Notes under the pieces: generated by a model
The model's database searches: none
Seen by the model: only the letters and a program-made list of their open reading frames with translations
Told to the model about the DNA's origin: nothing
Origin: Paramacrobiotus richtersi
Lineage: Eukaryota; Tardigrada; Eutardigrada; Parachela; Macrobiotidae
Direction: 5' to 3'
Length of the DNA stretch: 20,092 bases
Assembly (NCBI GenBank): GCA_034698045.1
Contig: JAQGAU010001288.1
Coordinates: forward strand, 1-20,092
In this document: one piece after another, positions 10,934-20,092 of the stretch
How the letters are laid out: each line of letters starts with the position of its first letter
How positions within the stretch are numbered: position 1 is the first letter of the stretch
Translations under genes and position numbers: made by a program

Positions 10934-12100
10934 CTCGATAAAAAAAACTATTATTTGTACACTGAGAAATGCAGACCACCGCCCAAAACCCTGAGATAGA
11001 ACCCACGTTTTGGTAAATTATTTTAGAATGTCAGCTCCTTGTTGACCCATAAGCAACCCAGGTGAACCCAGTTTTTAGCGGTAGATCTTTGTATTGAACA
11101 CATCTTTACAACAGGCCCCTTGTTTCGAAGTGACCTATTGTACAGATGGACGGACATACAGACGGAATACAGATCAATATTGTTTGTTTTGCATTCACTA
11201 CCGTAAACTGGTCAAAGTTATGAATTTTGAATTAAAAATGAATGGAACGAAGCATTAGTCAGTATGATTGCGATTTTGGTGAGATTCTCGTAGGCAGCTA
11301 TGTTAAGCAAAGAAAAGTTTGTAAATGCGTAAATTTTGACTAGGTTGTTGTAGTGGGTGCAAAACAAAAACTGCTGTCTGCTAATCCGATAGCAGTTACT
11401 TTACTGTCGCGGATCTGTTCTGATGCATGGCTCACATCGTAGCTATGTATTTTCAGTAAGAAATCTTTACGAGGAAACACTCATTTCGTACGGGTTTCAG
11501 TGTAACCGTTCGCAACAGGAGTACAAACCAAAGATCTTTTTGGATTACTAAGCATGGTTTTTTGCATGGTGCTCCAGCTGTTAACCCGATCTCCAGCAGT
11601 AATTTTACTGTGCTCATACTCATTATTGATTTGAGCGCACTCAAATTGTAGACGGAATATGCGTGGGTTACGCAAATCAATGCGCCCCTTACAATGCTCA
11701 TCAGCAGTACAGTTATGCAGATAACTACAATTGTCCGTGTGGATCAGGTATACATGATTACTGCACTTTATTAATTTGGGCATTCCGGTCCTTATTATGC
11801 CCGTCAGCAATCCGGCTCTCCAGAGAAGTCATTGTGAACGGTGTACATTGGTGTAAGCATGTGGTAATTCTACTTATTCTTCTTGTTTTTAAATGGTGGT
11901 GTGTCATGTGGTGACCTAGTTAAGAATCATAATTATACCACAATTGTGTACTACACTTAATGTATACTATCCTGGCCTAGTGTCGTTTGTAACCGGATAT
12001 TACTACATCGTACAGCTGTTTTTATAAGCTAGCACTGCCCGTGTGGCGTTTTCCCGTCTCTGATCCCATGCATGTGTTCCTGCATTTAGCATATAACTAC
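10934..12100. other. Gene-poor DNA with one unexplained minus-strand open frame
   Basis: A minus-strand open frame at 11481-11810 reads as plausible protein in its middle (HTDNCSYLHNCTADEHCKGR) and contains TDNC and TADE, words that also occur in the peptides of the nearby tandem arrays. No start, splice partner or family could be established. Nothing else was recognised. Confidence 0.3.
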
Positions 12101-12330
12101 TTTCTGATAACCCGGTCCATTACCAGGCTCATCAGCTGTCTTTACATCCGTAGTAACTGCGGCGGCAAACTCCTTTACGCTTTCTGATAAACCGGTCCGT
12201 TAACAGGCTCATTTGCAGTTTCGACGTCCGCAGTTATTGCGGCGGGAAACCGGTTTACGCTTTCTGATAACTTGGTCCGTTAACAGGCTCCTCAGCAGTT
12301 TCAGCGTCCGTAGTAATTGCGACTTAAACG
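12101..12330. repeat. Tandem array of three 80-bp units
   Basis: Units begin at 12101, 12181 and 12261, each with TTTCTGATAA, in exact 80-bp register; the third is about 70 bp. They diverge by substitutions only. Read on the minus strand, each unit has an open stretch with a conserved peptide of the form TTDxxTAxEPxNGPxYQK. Because 80 is not a multiple of three, the frame does not carry across units. Confidence 0.85.
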
Positions 12331-12340
12331 GTGTGTGCAT

Positions 12341-12640
12341 GCGTTAATTTTACTCTTTTTGCAGTGTTGCAGTTAACCGTACTGTTACATGCGTTAATTT
12401 TGCTCTCTTTGCGCTATTGCAGTTATCCGTACTGCTGGATGCGCTACTTTCACTCTCTTTGCGGTATTGCAGTTATCCGTACTGTTGAATGCACTAATTT
12501 TACTCTCTTTGCGCTGTTGCAATTGTCCGTGTTGTTCCATGTGTTAGTTGTACTCTCTTTGCGCTATTGCAATTGTCCGTCTTGTTGCAGGTACGAATTT
12601 TGTTCTGTTTGCGTTATTGCAATTATCCGCGCACATTGCG
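12341..12640. repeat. Tandem array of six 50-bp units
   Basis: Six units start at 12341, 12391, 12441, 12491, 12541 and 12591, without internal indels. The core on the + strand is close to CTCTTTGCGCTATTGCA. On the minus strand the same register of every unit reads close to TDNCNxAKRVKL without a stop. The + strand open frame that crosses the array is a by-product of the repeat. Confidence 0.9.
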
Positions 12641-12947
12641 TTTACACCAGAATGCATTCGCAAACAGGGGTTCCCTCGGCAATATCCATAGACTTAACTA
12701 CAGACATAGCCGAGCTTACCCCGGTTTACTAATGCATTTTCGTGCAACGCAACGGGCTTTGTGTGTTCGTTACCGACAATGTTGTGGGATGGACAATCTA
12801 CGGTATATCCATGAACGAATGCGTTTGGTTCCGTTTCTGACACCGCACCGAAACCCGTTTATTTACGGGGTTTTCTGCGAGTTGTTCGATTTGGAAACAA
12901 CCATGTCCAATCGCCCGTAGCGGCCGCACCAGCGGAACACTTCGAAC

Positions 12948-13530
12948 ATGAAACGTGCATTACAAAATATTATTGTGGCACTAAGTACGACAGCTTTGCA
13001 GTTGGGATGTCTTGATGCTTTGCACGATACCCCTAACTTAAACGTTACAATACCATCGTTACAACAATCTACTGAAACTTCTAGAATACAATCAGCGGGC
13101 CGCGGCTTCAGAGAGCTGCAGCTTGATATGACGGTAATTTTAAAATACGAAGCTTGAATCTGGGCGATTTGCACCGAGTCTTACGAGATATCGCGGCCAA
13201 ATCTGGTGTGTTTTTATTCACTTCTGATATTGTGATGATTAAAAAAATACCGAAGTATTAGACGCGGGTATGCAGACTGAAGAGTGTCAGTCGTTATTGT
13301 GTACAAGTTACAACAGTACAATCTCGTACAGACAAAAATTCAAAAATCCTTGTTGTGGTACAGATTTGTTCAATGCGATTAATAGTAAACTGTTTTCTTA
13401 TACGGCTGCAATACTCAACTCGAACACAGGCTACAGTAGATCTGGACTCAGTATCCAATCGTTAGGATTATCCCTGCATATCATGACAAATTGCAGGACA
13501 ATACGACAATTATTATACATACTGCACTGA
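12948..13530 (+). CDS. Possible small secreted protein, two exons
   Basis: ATG 12948 follows an in-frame TAG. The N-terminus MKRALQNIIVALSTTALQLG looks like a signal peptide with cleavage near residue 24. Exon 1 ends at 13133 (ACG|GTAATT, phase 0). The acceptor TATGCAG at 13275 continues in phase 0 at 13276 with TEECQSLLCTSYNSTISYRQ and reads to a stop at 13530, 146 residues in total, with a cluster of Cys and Asn-X-Ser/Thr sites. The acceptor has a weak pyrimidine tract. No family is recognised. It ends about 180 bp before the DNA transposon, so it would be a host gene, unless the open frames are coincidental. Confidence 0.35.
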
Positions 13531-13705
13531 ACGCTCAGTTTGCAAGGCAGAAGACTAATGAACTTAGCACGTATTTCGTTAACTTGCACCATGTCAGTAA
13601 TATAGGCGATGGCACATCTCGTATGCATCGCGCGTAAATTAGTGGTGACGCTCATAAGCTGAGCTGGCTGTTCCTTCAGTCCGTACTCCGTAAGAACAAC
13701 TGCCG

Positions 13706-13879
13706 AGTCGCCGACGGGTGGTACTAAACAGTGGTCACGGATGGGCTGGCTGGACACTGGCTGGTCATCCCGGCTGGACAACGCGGCTGGACACTGGCTG
13801 GTCATCCCGGCTGGACAATGCGGCTGGACACTGGCTGGCCATCCCGACTGGACAATGCGGATGGGCATTGGCTGGTCTG
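13706..13879 (+). repeat. Left terminal inverted repeat with 37-bp minisatellite
   Basis: An outer segment, containing CGACGGGTGGTACTAA and GTGGTCACGGATGGGC, is followed by three 37-bp units starting at 13748, 13785 and 13822 (GGCTGGACACTGGCTGGTCA...). The third unit carries the variant CGACTGGACAATGC, which also marks the third unit of the right copy, so the two ends share unit order and not just unit type. Open frames across it on either strand are repeat artefacts. Confidence 0.85.
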
Positions 13880-14416
13880 TCAGACCGGTACGATACTAAA
13901 CGGCATCGATATCGGCAGAAATTGGTATTATGGGCGATATTGTTCCTTATTTTTTTCTTTGGTGTTGGCGCGCCATTTCACATTCCAAAAAACGCTACAT
14001 ATCACGTGCGCTTGGTAATTCGGGAATAGTTTTATACAGAACTTCGACATACGTCTGTAAGCAACCTAACTGCAACAGGATGTCAATTCAATATTTTTAT
14101 CGGGCAAAGGCCACTACACAAACCAAAACGCCAGAAAGCGAAAATCTAATAACTACGCAGATGAGACAGTTACTGAATACCGATGTCAGTTTGGCTTGCC
14201 TCAGTTTTCTTTTGAACTTCCAAGACCAATAACTAAAGCGATACAACAAATGATCCAATTGGAAGACATCTAAATGAAACGCAACAATACGAAACGTACT
14301 GATAAAAGCGAATAACAGACAAAAGACTTGCGGCACTCGTGACAGATCGGAAGCAACACAATAAATGATAACGTAAAGGAAACACTCGAAAGCGACAGTG
14401 TGGCACCACTTGCGTA
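13880..14416. other. Subterminal non-coding DNA of the transposon, left side
   Basis: This is the 3' side of the transposase gene. It should hold its polyadenylation site, but no minus-strand AATAAA was found between the stop and the inverted repeat. No open frame here has recognisable content. Confidence 0.5.
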
Positions 14417-17400
14417 CTAAACTAAAGTTGTCCATAATCGTGCTTCATGCAAGCTGACCAAGCCAGCCTTCGTTTCCGTGTCAGTAACAATTACAGACCG
14501 CATGAAGCAGTCGATTTCAGCATTTTTCATTCCGTCGGCGAGACACTTCCTGTTAACGTGGAAATAGATGTTTCCGGCTTTTGAAGTAGCAGCTTCCCCA
14601 CCGCGTTTTGTATATTTTCGTTTTCCGCAAGTAACAAGAACAATGTCATTTGGCGGAGACGGTTTTTGCCCGTCTTTTCGAAATGGGCGGTCGCATCCAC
14701 TGCATTTCGTAGTGAGGGAGTTGCACTGTTCCAAGAACCAGAGCTCATATTCGTTTCTGTTTGGTTGAGGTTTACTACCAAGACTCTGGACGCTCACTCT
14801 TTCCCATAGTTCGTCACGATGCTTACTGGGACAATAAGCTGTCTGCATCACCGCTGCGTCATTACTAACGGTCTCCAAAACAACAGCGTCCATTGTTCGT
14901 TTCGTACACGCCGCTGTCAGGGGTTGCGAAAAGCTTTCCTAAGCTTTGACAGGGATTACACCAGTAACGGGCGACTTTCGATCAACTGGTCCTCGACGGC
15001 GAGAAATTCTGGACAGCTTTTTGCCAGGATTTTTTAGTGCGTTACTGTTGACAATCTTGTGCAGGCCGGAACTGACAAGCTGGTGCGCCTTGGCGGAGTT
15101 GACCCAAGAAATCAATGCGTCAAGCTGCTCAAGATGGATAGCCACCGCAATGGTTTCCGGACAGATCGCAAACAGCTTAAACGAGTAACACTCTTTAGAG
15201 CACGCGACCTTTCCTGCCAGTGAGTCAAAAACGACATTCATGTTGTGCCCGTTCTTCACCGTGGCGACGTTGAATCGTGTTTTATCCGGGCCAGCAGCAC
15301 GAGAAACAGGATTATCAATACGCAGAATCCGCTCCGCGTTTTCATACAATTCGAGCAGTGAATCTGTATTGATCGATTTGATTTCAGCTAGTTTGGCTCC
15401 GCTTGGTGTCCTAAAAACATACATCACACATATGTATTTGCGGAGGAAGTCGACAACGAATCAAAACTTACCGGCGCAAGCAGGCATCTGCGTCTTCCAA
15501 GTCAACAGCAGCCGAGGTTTCTTTGTTAGGGTCGTAAGGCTCGGAACGAATCTTCGAGAGCAAAGCCAATTTTCGTTCCTCAGAAAGAGCAGAAAACTTT
15601 CTGAACGGAACTTCGAGGAACTTGTACTGAGGGATCAATTCGAAATCGCCTTTGTTTATCACGGAAAGGTCGAGATCAGTTTCCCACGACGTCTGTGTTT
15701 CTTCCATGTCTTTACTAAACTCGAGAGGGCTGCGCTTCTCTTGGATTCCTTTTTTCATTAACGCATTGATGCTTTCGGTATCATTTGTGCTGTAATGGTC
15801 TCCATGAAGCCCAACTGCTTCCTGAATTACAACCTACAGATAGCAGAGTTGCACCACAACATGTATTAAGTTGGAAAGTGGTGTCAATGACAAAGAAGCA
15901 TTACGGTGTAGTTTTTCCGAATTTGAGGAGCCTTATGCTTCCGGAAGTAGTCAGCCATCAGCTTGCCGTTGGGATGGAAGCTGCTGATAAGGTCGCAGAT
16001 TTCTGTTTCCGCTTGATCGTAATCATCTGCCGTTTCACAGTCCACAAACCCTAAAGTCCTCTGATGCCCTTTTCGCGCTCCAAGGATAGCATCCAGGATC
16101 ACATTCTGGTATGGCTTCATTCCGAATTCGGACAGCTTCCTCACAATGTTCTCCCCGAAATGGACCATGCATACAACGTGCGGAACTGTAGGATATATTT
16201 CTTGGAATCCTTTTTCAATTGCCTAAATCAAACAAGCAAACTTGTAAGGGGTTCAGAGTCTAGTTTCTGACACCGGGTCCGGTTGAAAGCAAGCTTGCAA
16301 AATTTAAAAATGGATTTCAAAGATTCGAAACTGAACTGATACTAAAATTCTATTGAGACGCGCCTTCGACCTAAGCTTGAGACCTAAGCCTCCGACCGTG
16401 GCCAATGAATCCATTAAGATGACCACAAAAGTCACAAATAATTACGTACTCGTGTGCGTAATCGTACTTCGCTTTGTTCAAGCGGTGCTTCGTAACTGGC
16501 AGTCCCTGCTGTGTTGTTTGTTTTGTGAATAGCGCAACCGACTGTACCGTTGTAACCTTCTCCCACAGAAGGCGGGATACGTAGCCATCATGACCTCGTT
16601 TTTTTACTGCCGGTTGAAGCTGAAGAAACCGCTTACTGTATACTTACCGGACACCCGTCACTTCCAAAATACTTCGCGTTTCTGATTTCCGGCCGCGCGT
16701 TAAGTAGCTGTACATCAATCCAGCGATACGTCTCAGCATCTCTGTGCTTGTGAATGAATCCCGCTCCAATCATCACAGGAATGGTGCCGGTTTTTCGTCG
16801 TTTGACAATCATATAGCGAAAGGTTACAAACGTAACCAAGTATTCACCAATGTTGTAAGTAGTGTCCACTGAAAATCCCACGAAACGCGAAAATCTCACT
16901 AAGGCATCGAGCTGTTTATCGGTGGCCAACATGACACGGAAAGATGGCGCCACTTCAACCTGTCTGACAAAGGCTTTTGATGTTCCACATTCTTGGATCG
17001 AACGCAGGATGAGGCAGTTAAAATCGTCCGCTCCGGTCGGTTTTCCGCTAGCTATCTGATTATAGATAGCCCTCATAGATGGCAAGGAAGCTGTTGACAT
17101 GAGTCCAGATACACCGCCCGACTCCTCTAGAATGGCGTTTCGGATTTCCTTCGGTTTTTTGCCAAGATCTACGTTACAGCGGTTCATCAGTGACAGTCAC
17201 GATAAGAATATGTTACTGACATACCAAGCAGTTCCGTAACTCGATTCTCTGACGACTCCCGTAAGCGCTCGTACGGTGCTTTCGATTTGCTATTCCCATG
17301 CGGAGGAACCTCAAAATTCATCTCAGTACCAGACTTGAAGTAGTACTGTATGAATCCAATCTGAAGTTTGGTCGACATTATGATAACGCGCTTAAAATCA

Positions 17401-18312
17401 GGATGCGTAGCGTGTTGATAGCTGGTACGGACGAAAGTATCACCGTCACCCTGTACCTAGAAGATAGCAGAGAACGGTTTCAGCAGCAGAATGTTGGAAT
17501 CGTTGCAATCAATTCAGCAGGTACTTACCGATTGGTATATCATTTTGGCGCGGTCATCGTACGCGTAATATAATACACGCTTCCTGTGATTGTGGATCCA
17601 GCGCCCGTTGCTGTCCGCTGCGATATCGAGAGGGGATTTTAGGGCGGCCAGATCGACAAAAAAAGTCGCGTTTTTCTGCACTTGAAAGGGCACCCTGTCG
17701 AGAAGCCTGCTGGACCCTTCGTTGCGAAATTCATACATGGTTTCAGCTACCAATTCCGTGTTCAACGGCTTTGTATCACCGATAGTGAACGTCGCGCATC
17801 CGTGGACTTCCGGTGGTGATTCCAGCATACTGATCTCGTACCGGCCGTCTTCCCTGCAGCAGCAGTGTGCTATAAATTATCATGAATAGTGCACGCGCGA
17901 AATTTACTAACTCGGCATCGAATTCAGCACTTTGTTCTGCAGTTGTGAGATAGCCATCACTCTCTTCTGCTTCGGAAATCAAAGAAGACTCCTCAATATC
18001 TCGAAAGTCTTCCAATGAGGTGGTTCGTCTAACCGGGCTGCTGGATCTATTGGAAACAGGCTGAATGTTGCGCAGAAACTGACCTTATTGTTGTACTTAC
18101 GGTGCTGAAGCTCCCGCTTCGTCACTTAAACTTGTTTTGAGGAACGTCCTGGCTTCTTCAGTCCGGCCGTTCTGAATTATTGCAATAATGTCATCGGCGG
18201 ACGGCTTTTGATAATCTTCCGGAGGGCAGATCCTGCAGAAAAATCGCTAGAGATAATAATTGCCCAAAATAAACGCCAAAATAAGGCATCGCACATACCC
18301 ATGGGAGTCCAT
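14417..18312 (-). CDS. MULE-like DDE transposase, ten exons, intact
   Basis: Exons, from start to stop: 18312-18299, 18232-18101, 18046-17908, 17834-17529, 17390-17225, 17168-16648, 16222-15905, 15833-15472, 15410-14962, 14913-14417. Every junction is GT-AG and in phase, giving 967 residues. Family landmarks: PHGNSKSKAPYERLRESS (exon 5); first catalytic Asp near residue 354 in GFSVDTTYNIG; second Asp near 423 in YFGSDGCPAIEKGF; HVVCMVHFGENI; and the Glu near 552 in STNDTESINALMK. A SWIM-like motif lies at residues 723-738 (CSKEC...ICPE, with Glu where His is usual). The C-terminus has KCSGCDRPF, SPPNDIVLV and IYFHVNRKC, a probable zinc-binding module. I know this layout from uncharacterised proteins of aquatic invertebrates. 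It would cut and reinsert the element by binding its inverted repeats. The acceptor of exon 4 is weak; a stronger one at 17853 breaks frame. The domesticated alternative is less likely given the flanking inverted repeats. Confidence 0.85.
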
Positions 18313-18410
18313 AGTTGACGCTGCATAAAAATAAATCAACACGCAACGTTTTCCCAAATGCAAAACGTTTAACTGCTAACTTCTCAAGACTTTGCAGTGC
18401 GCCGAGCTTC

Positions 18411-18569
18411 TGTGCGTTGATTGGTGCGCGCCGTTTAAAAAACGGATATTACGTAAGATCCGCCTTCACGAAGGTGGCTCAAAATTCTACAGTGCATTGA
18501 TTGGTGCGCGCTAGTAAAAAGCTGTTATTCTACGTAAAATCCGGCTTCGTGAGAGCTGGCGGGTCAGAA
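18411..18569. repeat. Direct repeat of about 80 bp upstream of the transposase
   Basis: Two diverged copies, 18411-18490 and 18491-18569, share TGATTGGTGCGCGC, TACGTAA(G/A)ATCCG and a GCTTCGTGAG/CCTTCACGAAG-type element. They lie about 100-260 bp before the start codon on the minus strand, so they may be promoter or transposase-binding subterminal repeats. Confidence 0.7.
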
Positions 18570-18605
18570 GTCTGTTGACCAGATACACGGGCAGCAGAAC
18601 CACAA

Positions 18606-18680
18606 GACAAGACAAGTTTATTCCTCTGGCCATTTCGGTCCAGCAGGTGCCATGCATTGACATGCATGACGTTAACTCAC
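18606..18680 (-). mobile_element. LINE-like 3' tail fragment inside the DNA transposon
   Basis: On the minus strand a short hairpin (GGACCGAAATGGCC) is followed by GAATAAACTTGTCTTGTCTTG, a hairpin plus short tandem tail, typical of CR1/L2-like LINE 3' ends. No coding part is attached. It may be a nested insertion fragment or part of the transposon's own sequence. Confidence 0.35.
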
Positions 18681-18855
18681 AAACAAGCAGACGGAATCAT
18701 ATCGCATACTGGGAGAAAAATTATGCATGAGAACCGCTACAAAATCCGCTACCCAAAAGGCTAAAACAACATCATAAATCAACCAGCTGGTGCACAAGCT
18801 GCTGGTGCACAAGCCTGAATGGGTAGCCGTTTTCCAGCTAGTGCCGATCCGCAAT

Positions 18856-19029
18856 GACCAGCCACAATGACCATCCGCATTGTCCAGTCGGGATGACCAG
18901 CCAGTGTCCAGCCGCGTTGTCCAGCCGGGATGACCAGCCAGTATCCAGCCGCGTTGTCCAGCCGGGATGACCAGCCAGTGTCCAGCCAGCCCATCCGTGA
19001 CCACTGCTTAGTACCACCCGTCGCCGACT
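18856..19029 (-). repeat. Right terminal inverted repeat with 37-bp minisatellite
   Basis: Read on the minus strand, it repeats the left end almost base for base through the outer segment and three 37-bp units. It differs at few sites (for example TAAGCAG for TAAACAG, and GGATACTGG for GGACACTGG in unit two). It then continues GGATGGTCATTGTGG, where the left end has GGATGGGCATTGG. Confidence 0.85.
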
Positions 19030-19700
19030 GTAGCTGAATTGTCTTTCAAACCGTTCATAGCTCCTGCTTCAGGAGGCAAGCAGATGCACTAGAAGCATTA
19101 CCATAGCGATACCAATTTAAACGTACTACACATTTGATACCAGATTAACAGATCCCGTTTTACTGTTTCTTATTACCAGTACCAAAGACTTACTATACCT
19201 ACTAAATCTAATGTTAGTAGTATATTACGGAAAAGTTTATGCTTTATTTGCGGTTTTTGGAGGAGGAGCCACATTCATATACGTACACTTAACGGTACTT
19301 GCAACCTACGGTATTGAAGTTGCGCATTTTCACGCCACTCCACGAAAGCCGCAAAAAAAGCCGAAACCATGGCAAAACTTTACACATGGGACAGAGTTTT
19401 AGGTGGTTCTGCCAACCAAGAAACGCATCATACGAGGGCGAGAGAGAATTTCGGAACGAAAGCCGAGTTCAAATTGAAAAACAATTAGTTTTTCACCATC
19501 TAGAGTTTTGACCAAACTGTTATTCATGACTGGTGGCCCCCGAACCGTAATGAGAAAAAATTTCCAGTACTTTTGGTATCTTCCATGTACTTATAGAACA
19601 ATCAGCTAAAAAGATACATGTAGCCAAACGTGACATGTTAAACAGCATTTTCAAGGAGTGAATTTATTTTCGCTCCATCAGCCACCACACCGGCAGATGG
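19030..19700. other. Flank between DNA transposon and LINE, nothing recognised
   Basis: Two short + strand open frames overlap near 19211-19511, but neither has a motif, a signal peptide or a supporting splice site. Confidence 0.5.
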
Positions 19701-19710
19701 CGCCTAGCTA

Positions 19711-19734
19711 TTTTATTTATTTATTTATTTATTT
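19711..19734. repeat. (TTTA)n microsatellite, LINE tail
   Basis: Five to six TTTA units, read as (AAAT)n on the LINE's coding strand, where they form its 3' terminus. Confidence 0.9.
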
Positions 19735-19810
19735 CATTCTTAAGCAGACAACCCGTTTCCGGGACTCAGGTCTGTTTGACAGATGCAAGCATAACCGATA
19801 TGACAGCACA

Positions 19811-20092
19811 TTACGCTAGGGTCACAGAGGAAAGCGCACGTTTGAAAACAGCCACGCTGGAACTACGCAGAACATCACTGGAGGCTTTTGTCAAAATGCT
19901 AAGCAAATTCCGCAGCCTAACTGCAAGGGTAGTTTCGCCGATTTTCTTCCTAGCTTTGGCATCGATGCGGATGGAGCCACGTAACCGGTTGTTCTCATGG
20001 AACTTGACCATCTCCGTCATATAAAGAGGAACTGGACAGGCACCGCCGTTTCGTATCTTGTACAGCCAGATCGCTTCGTCACGTTTCCACTG
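19811..20092 (-). pseudogene. C-terminal end of LINE reverse-transcriptase ORF (partial)
   Basis: The minus-strand frame is open from the window edge to TAA at 19811. It reads AIWLYKIRNGG, matching the usual LYKI-NG word after the polymerase core, then a CPVPLYMTEM stretch, and ends with VAVFKRALSSV, matching the common SV--FK--L ending. The WNSLP motif normally found before it appears as LRNLLSILT, so this copy has changed there. Polymerase motifs would lie outside the window. It is probably a dead 5'-truncated copy, but only the end is visible. Confidence 0.65.

Larger units (their letters stand above)
13706..19029 (-). mobile_element. MULE-type DNA transposon, apparently complete
   Basis: Matching inverted repeats of about 174 bp lie at 13706-13879 and 18856-19029, both pointing inward, and enclose a single complete transposase gene. 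Long inverted repeats and a Mutator-like DDE transposase fit the MULE superfamily. The ends begin near AGTCGCCGAC (left) and AGTCGGCGAC (right, read inward), and similarity fades outside them. I found no convincing 8-11 bp target duplication in the flanks, so the exact ends are uncertain by several bases, or the duplication has decayed. No second gene was seen inside. Confidence 0.75.
19711..20092 (-). mobile_element. 3' end of a non-LTR retrotransposon (CR1/L2-like LINE), cut by window edge
   Basis: The parts in 5'-3' order on the minus strand are the C-terminal coding end, a 3' untranslated part with a CCCG/CGGG stem-loop at 19752-19763, and a terminal (AAAT)n tail at 19734-19711. This order is the usual 3' architecture of CR1/L2-type elements. 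The 5' part lies beyond the window. Confidence 0.7.

Noticed and set aside
12341..12640. Reading the 50-bp units as tandem exons with 22-nt introns (AG and GT both present)
   Set aside because: Introns that short are not known in animals, and the donor is lost in two of six units.
12101..12640. CRISPR array
   Set aside because: The units are contiguous tandem repeats with no unique spacers, in animal nuclear DNA.
12331..12732. 133-codon + strand open frame rich in Leu, Cys and Tyr
   Set aside because: It is produced by the 50-bp tandem array: the frame cycles through the repeat and the peptide has no other support.
13431..14029. Several overlapping open frames on both strands rich in Trp, Gly and Pro
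   Set aside because: They arise from the 37-bp minisatellite in the left inverted repeat. The same peptides appear at 18672-19004 for the same reason.
14568..16270. Several + strand open frames
   Set aside because: They are shadows of the minus-strand transposase exons, which have clear family motifs and consistent splice phases.

Overview
The window is nuclear DNA from an animal, most likely an invertebrate. Its genes are split by GT-AG introns, secreted and membrane proteins of metazoan type are present (a Ly6/uPAR fold and a Link-type domain), and AATAAA signals follow several coding ends. Many introns in the right half are only about 48-73 nt, while those in the left half run from about 80 to over 1000 nt. 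The phylum cannot be fixed from this sequence.

Left part (1-10 kb, all genes on +). A gene for a small secreted Ly6/three-finger protein starts at 572 and probably ends at 2282 with a GPI-anchor-like tail. A doubtful small gene lies at 3081-3367. The main host gene runs from 4500 to 9664. Seven exons joined by phase-1 introns give about 1037 codons: an N-terminal signal anchor, a large unrecognised domain, a Thr/Lys-rich stalk, and a C-terminal Link (hyaluronan-binding type) domain. It reads through only if six single-base indels are allowed, most of them beside homopolymers. That means either errors in the sequence or a recently broken gene.

Middle (10-13.6 kb). This is gene-poor. There is a possible tiny two-exon gene (10531-10758), a 25-bp duplication, an array of three 80-bp units, an array of six 50-bp units, and a possible two-exon gene for a secreted protein (12948-13530). 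The two arrays share sequence features, and each unit carries a conserved minus-strand peptide although neither unit length is a multiple of three.

Right part (13.7-19.03 kb). This is a complete-looking DNA transposon of MULE (Mutator-like) type. Its ends are inverted repeats of about 174 bp, each built around three 37-bp minisatellite units. Inside, on the minus strand, lies a ten-exon transposase gene whose exons all join in frame (967 aa). It has a DDE catalytic core, a degenerate SWIM-like zinc motif and a C-terminal Cys/His module. The last 400 bases hold the 3' end of a non-LTR retrotransposon (LINE) on the minus strand, running off the window, with a stem-loop and an (AAAT)n tail. A similar LINE-like tail sits inside the DNA transposon.

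The strongest results are the intact intron-rich MULE-like element with minisatellite-bearing termini, and the Link-domain membrane protein with its cluster of frame breaks.
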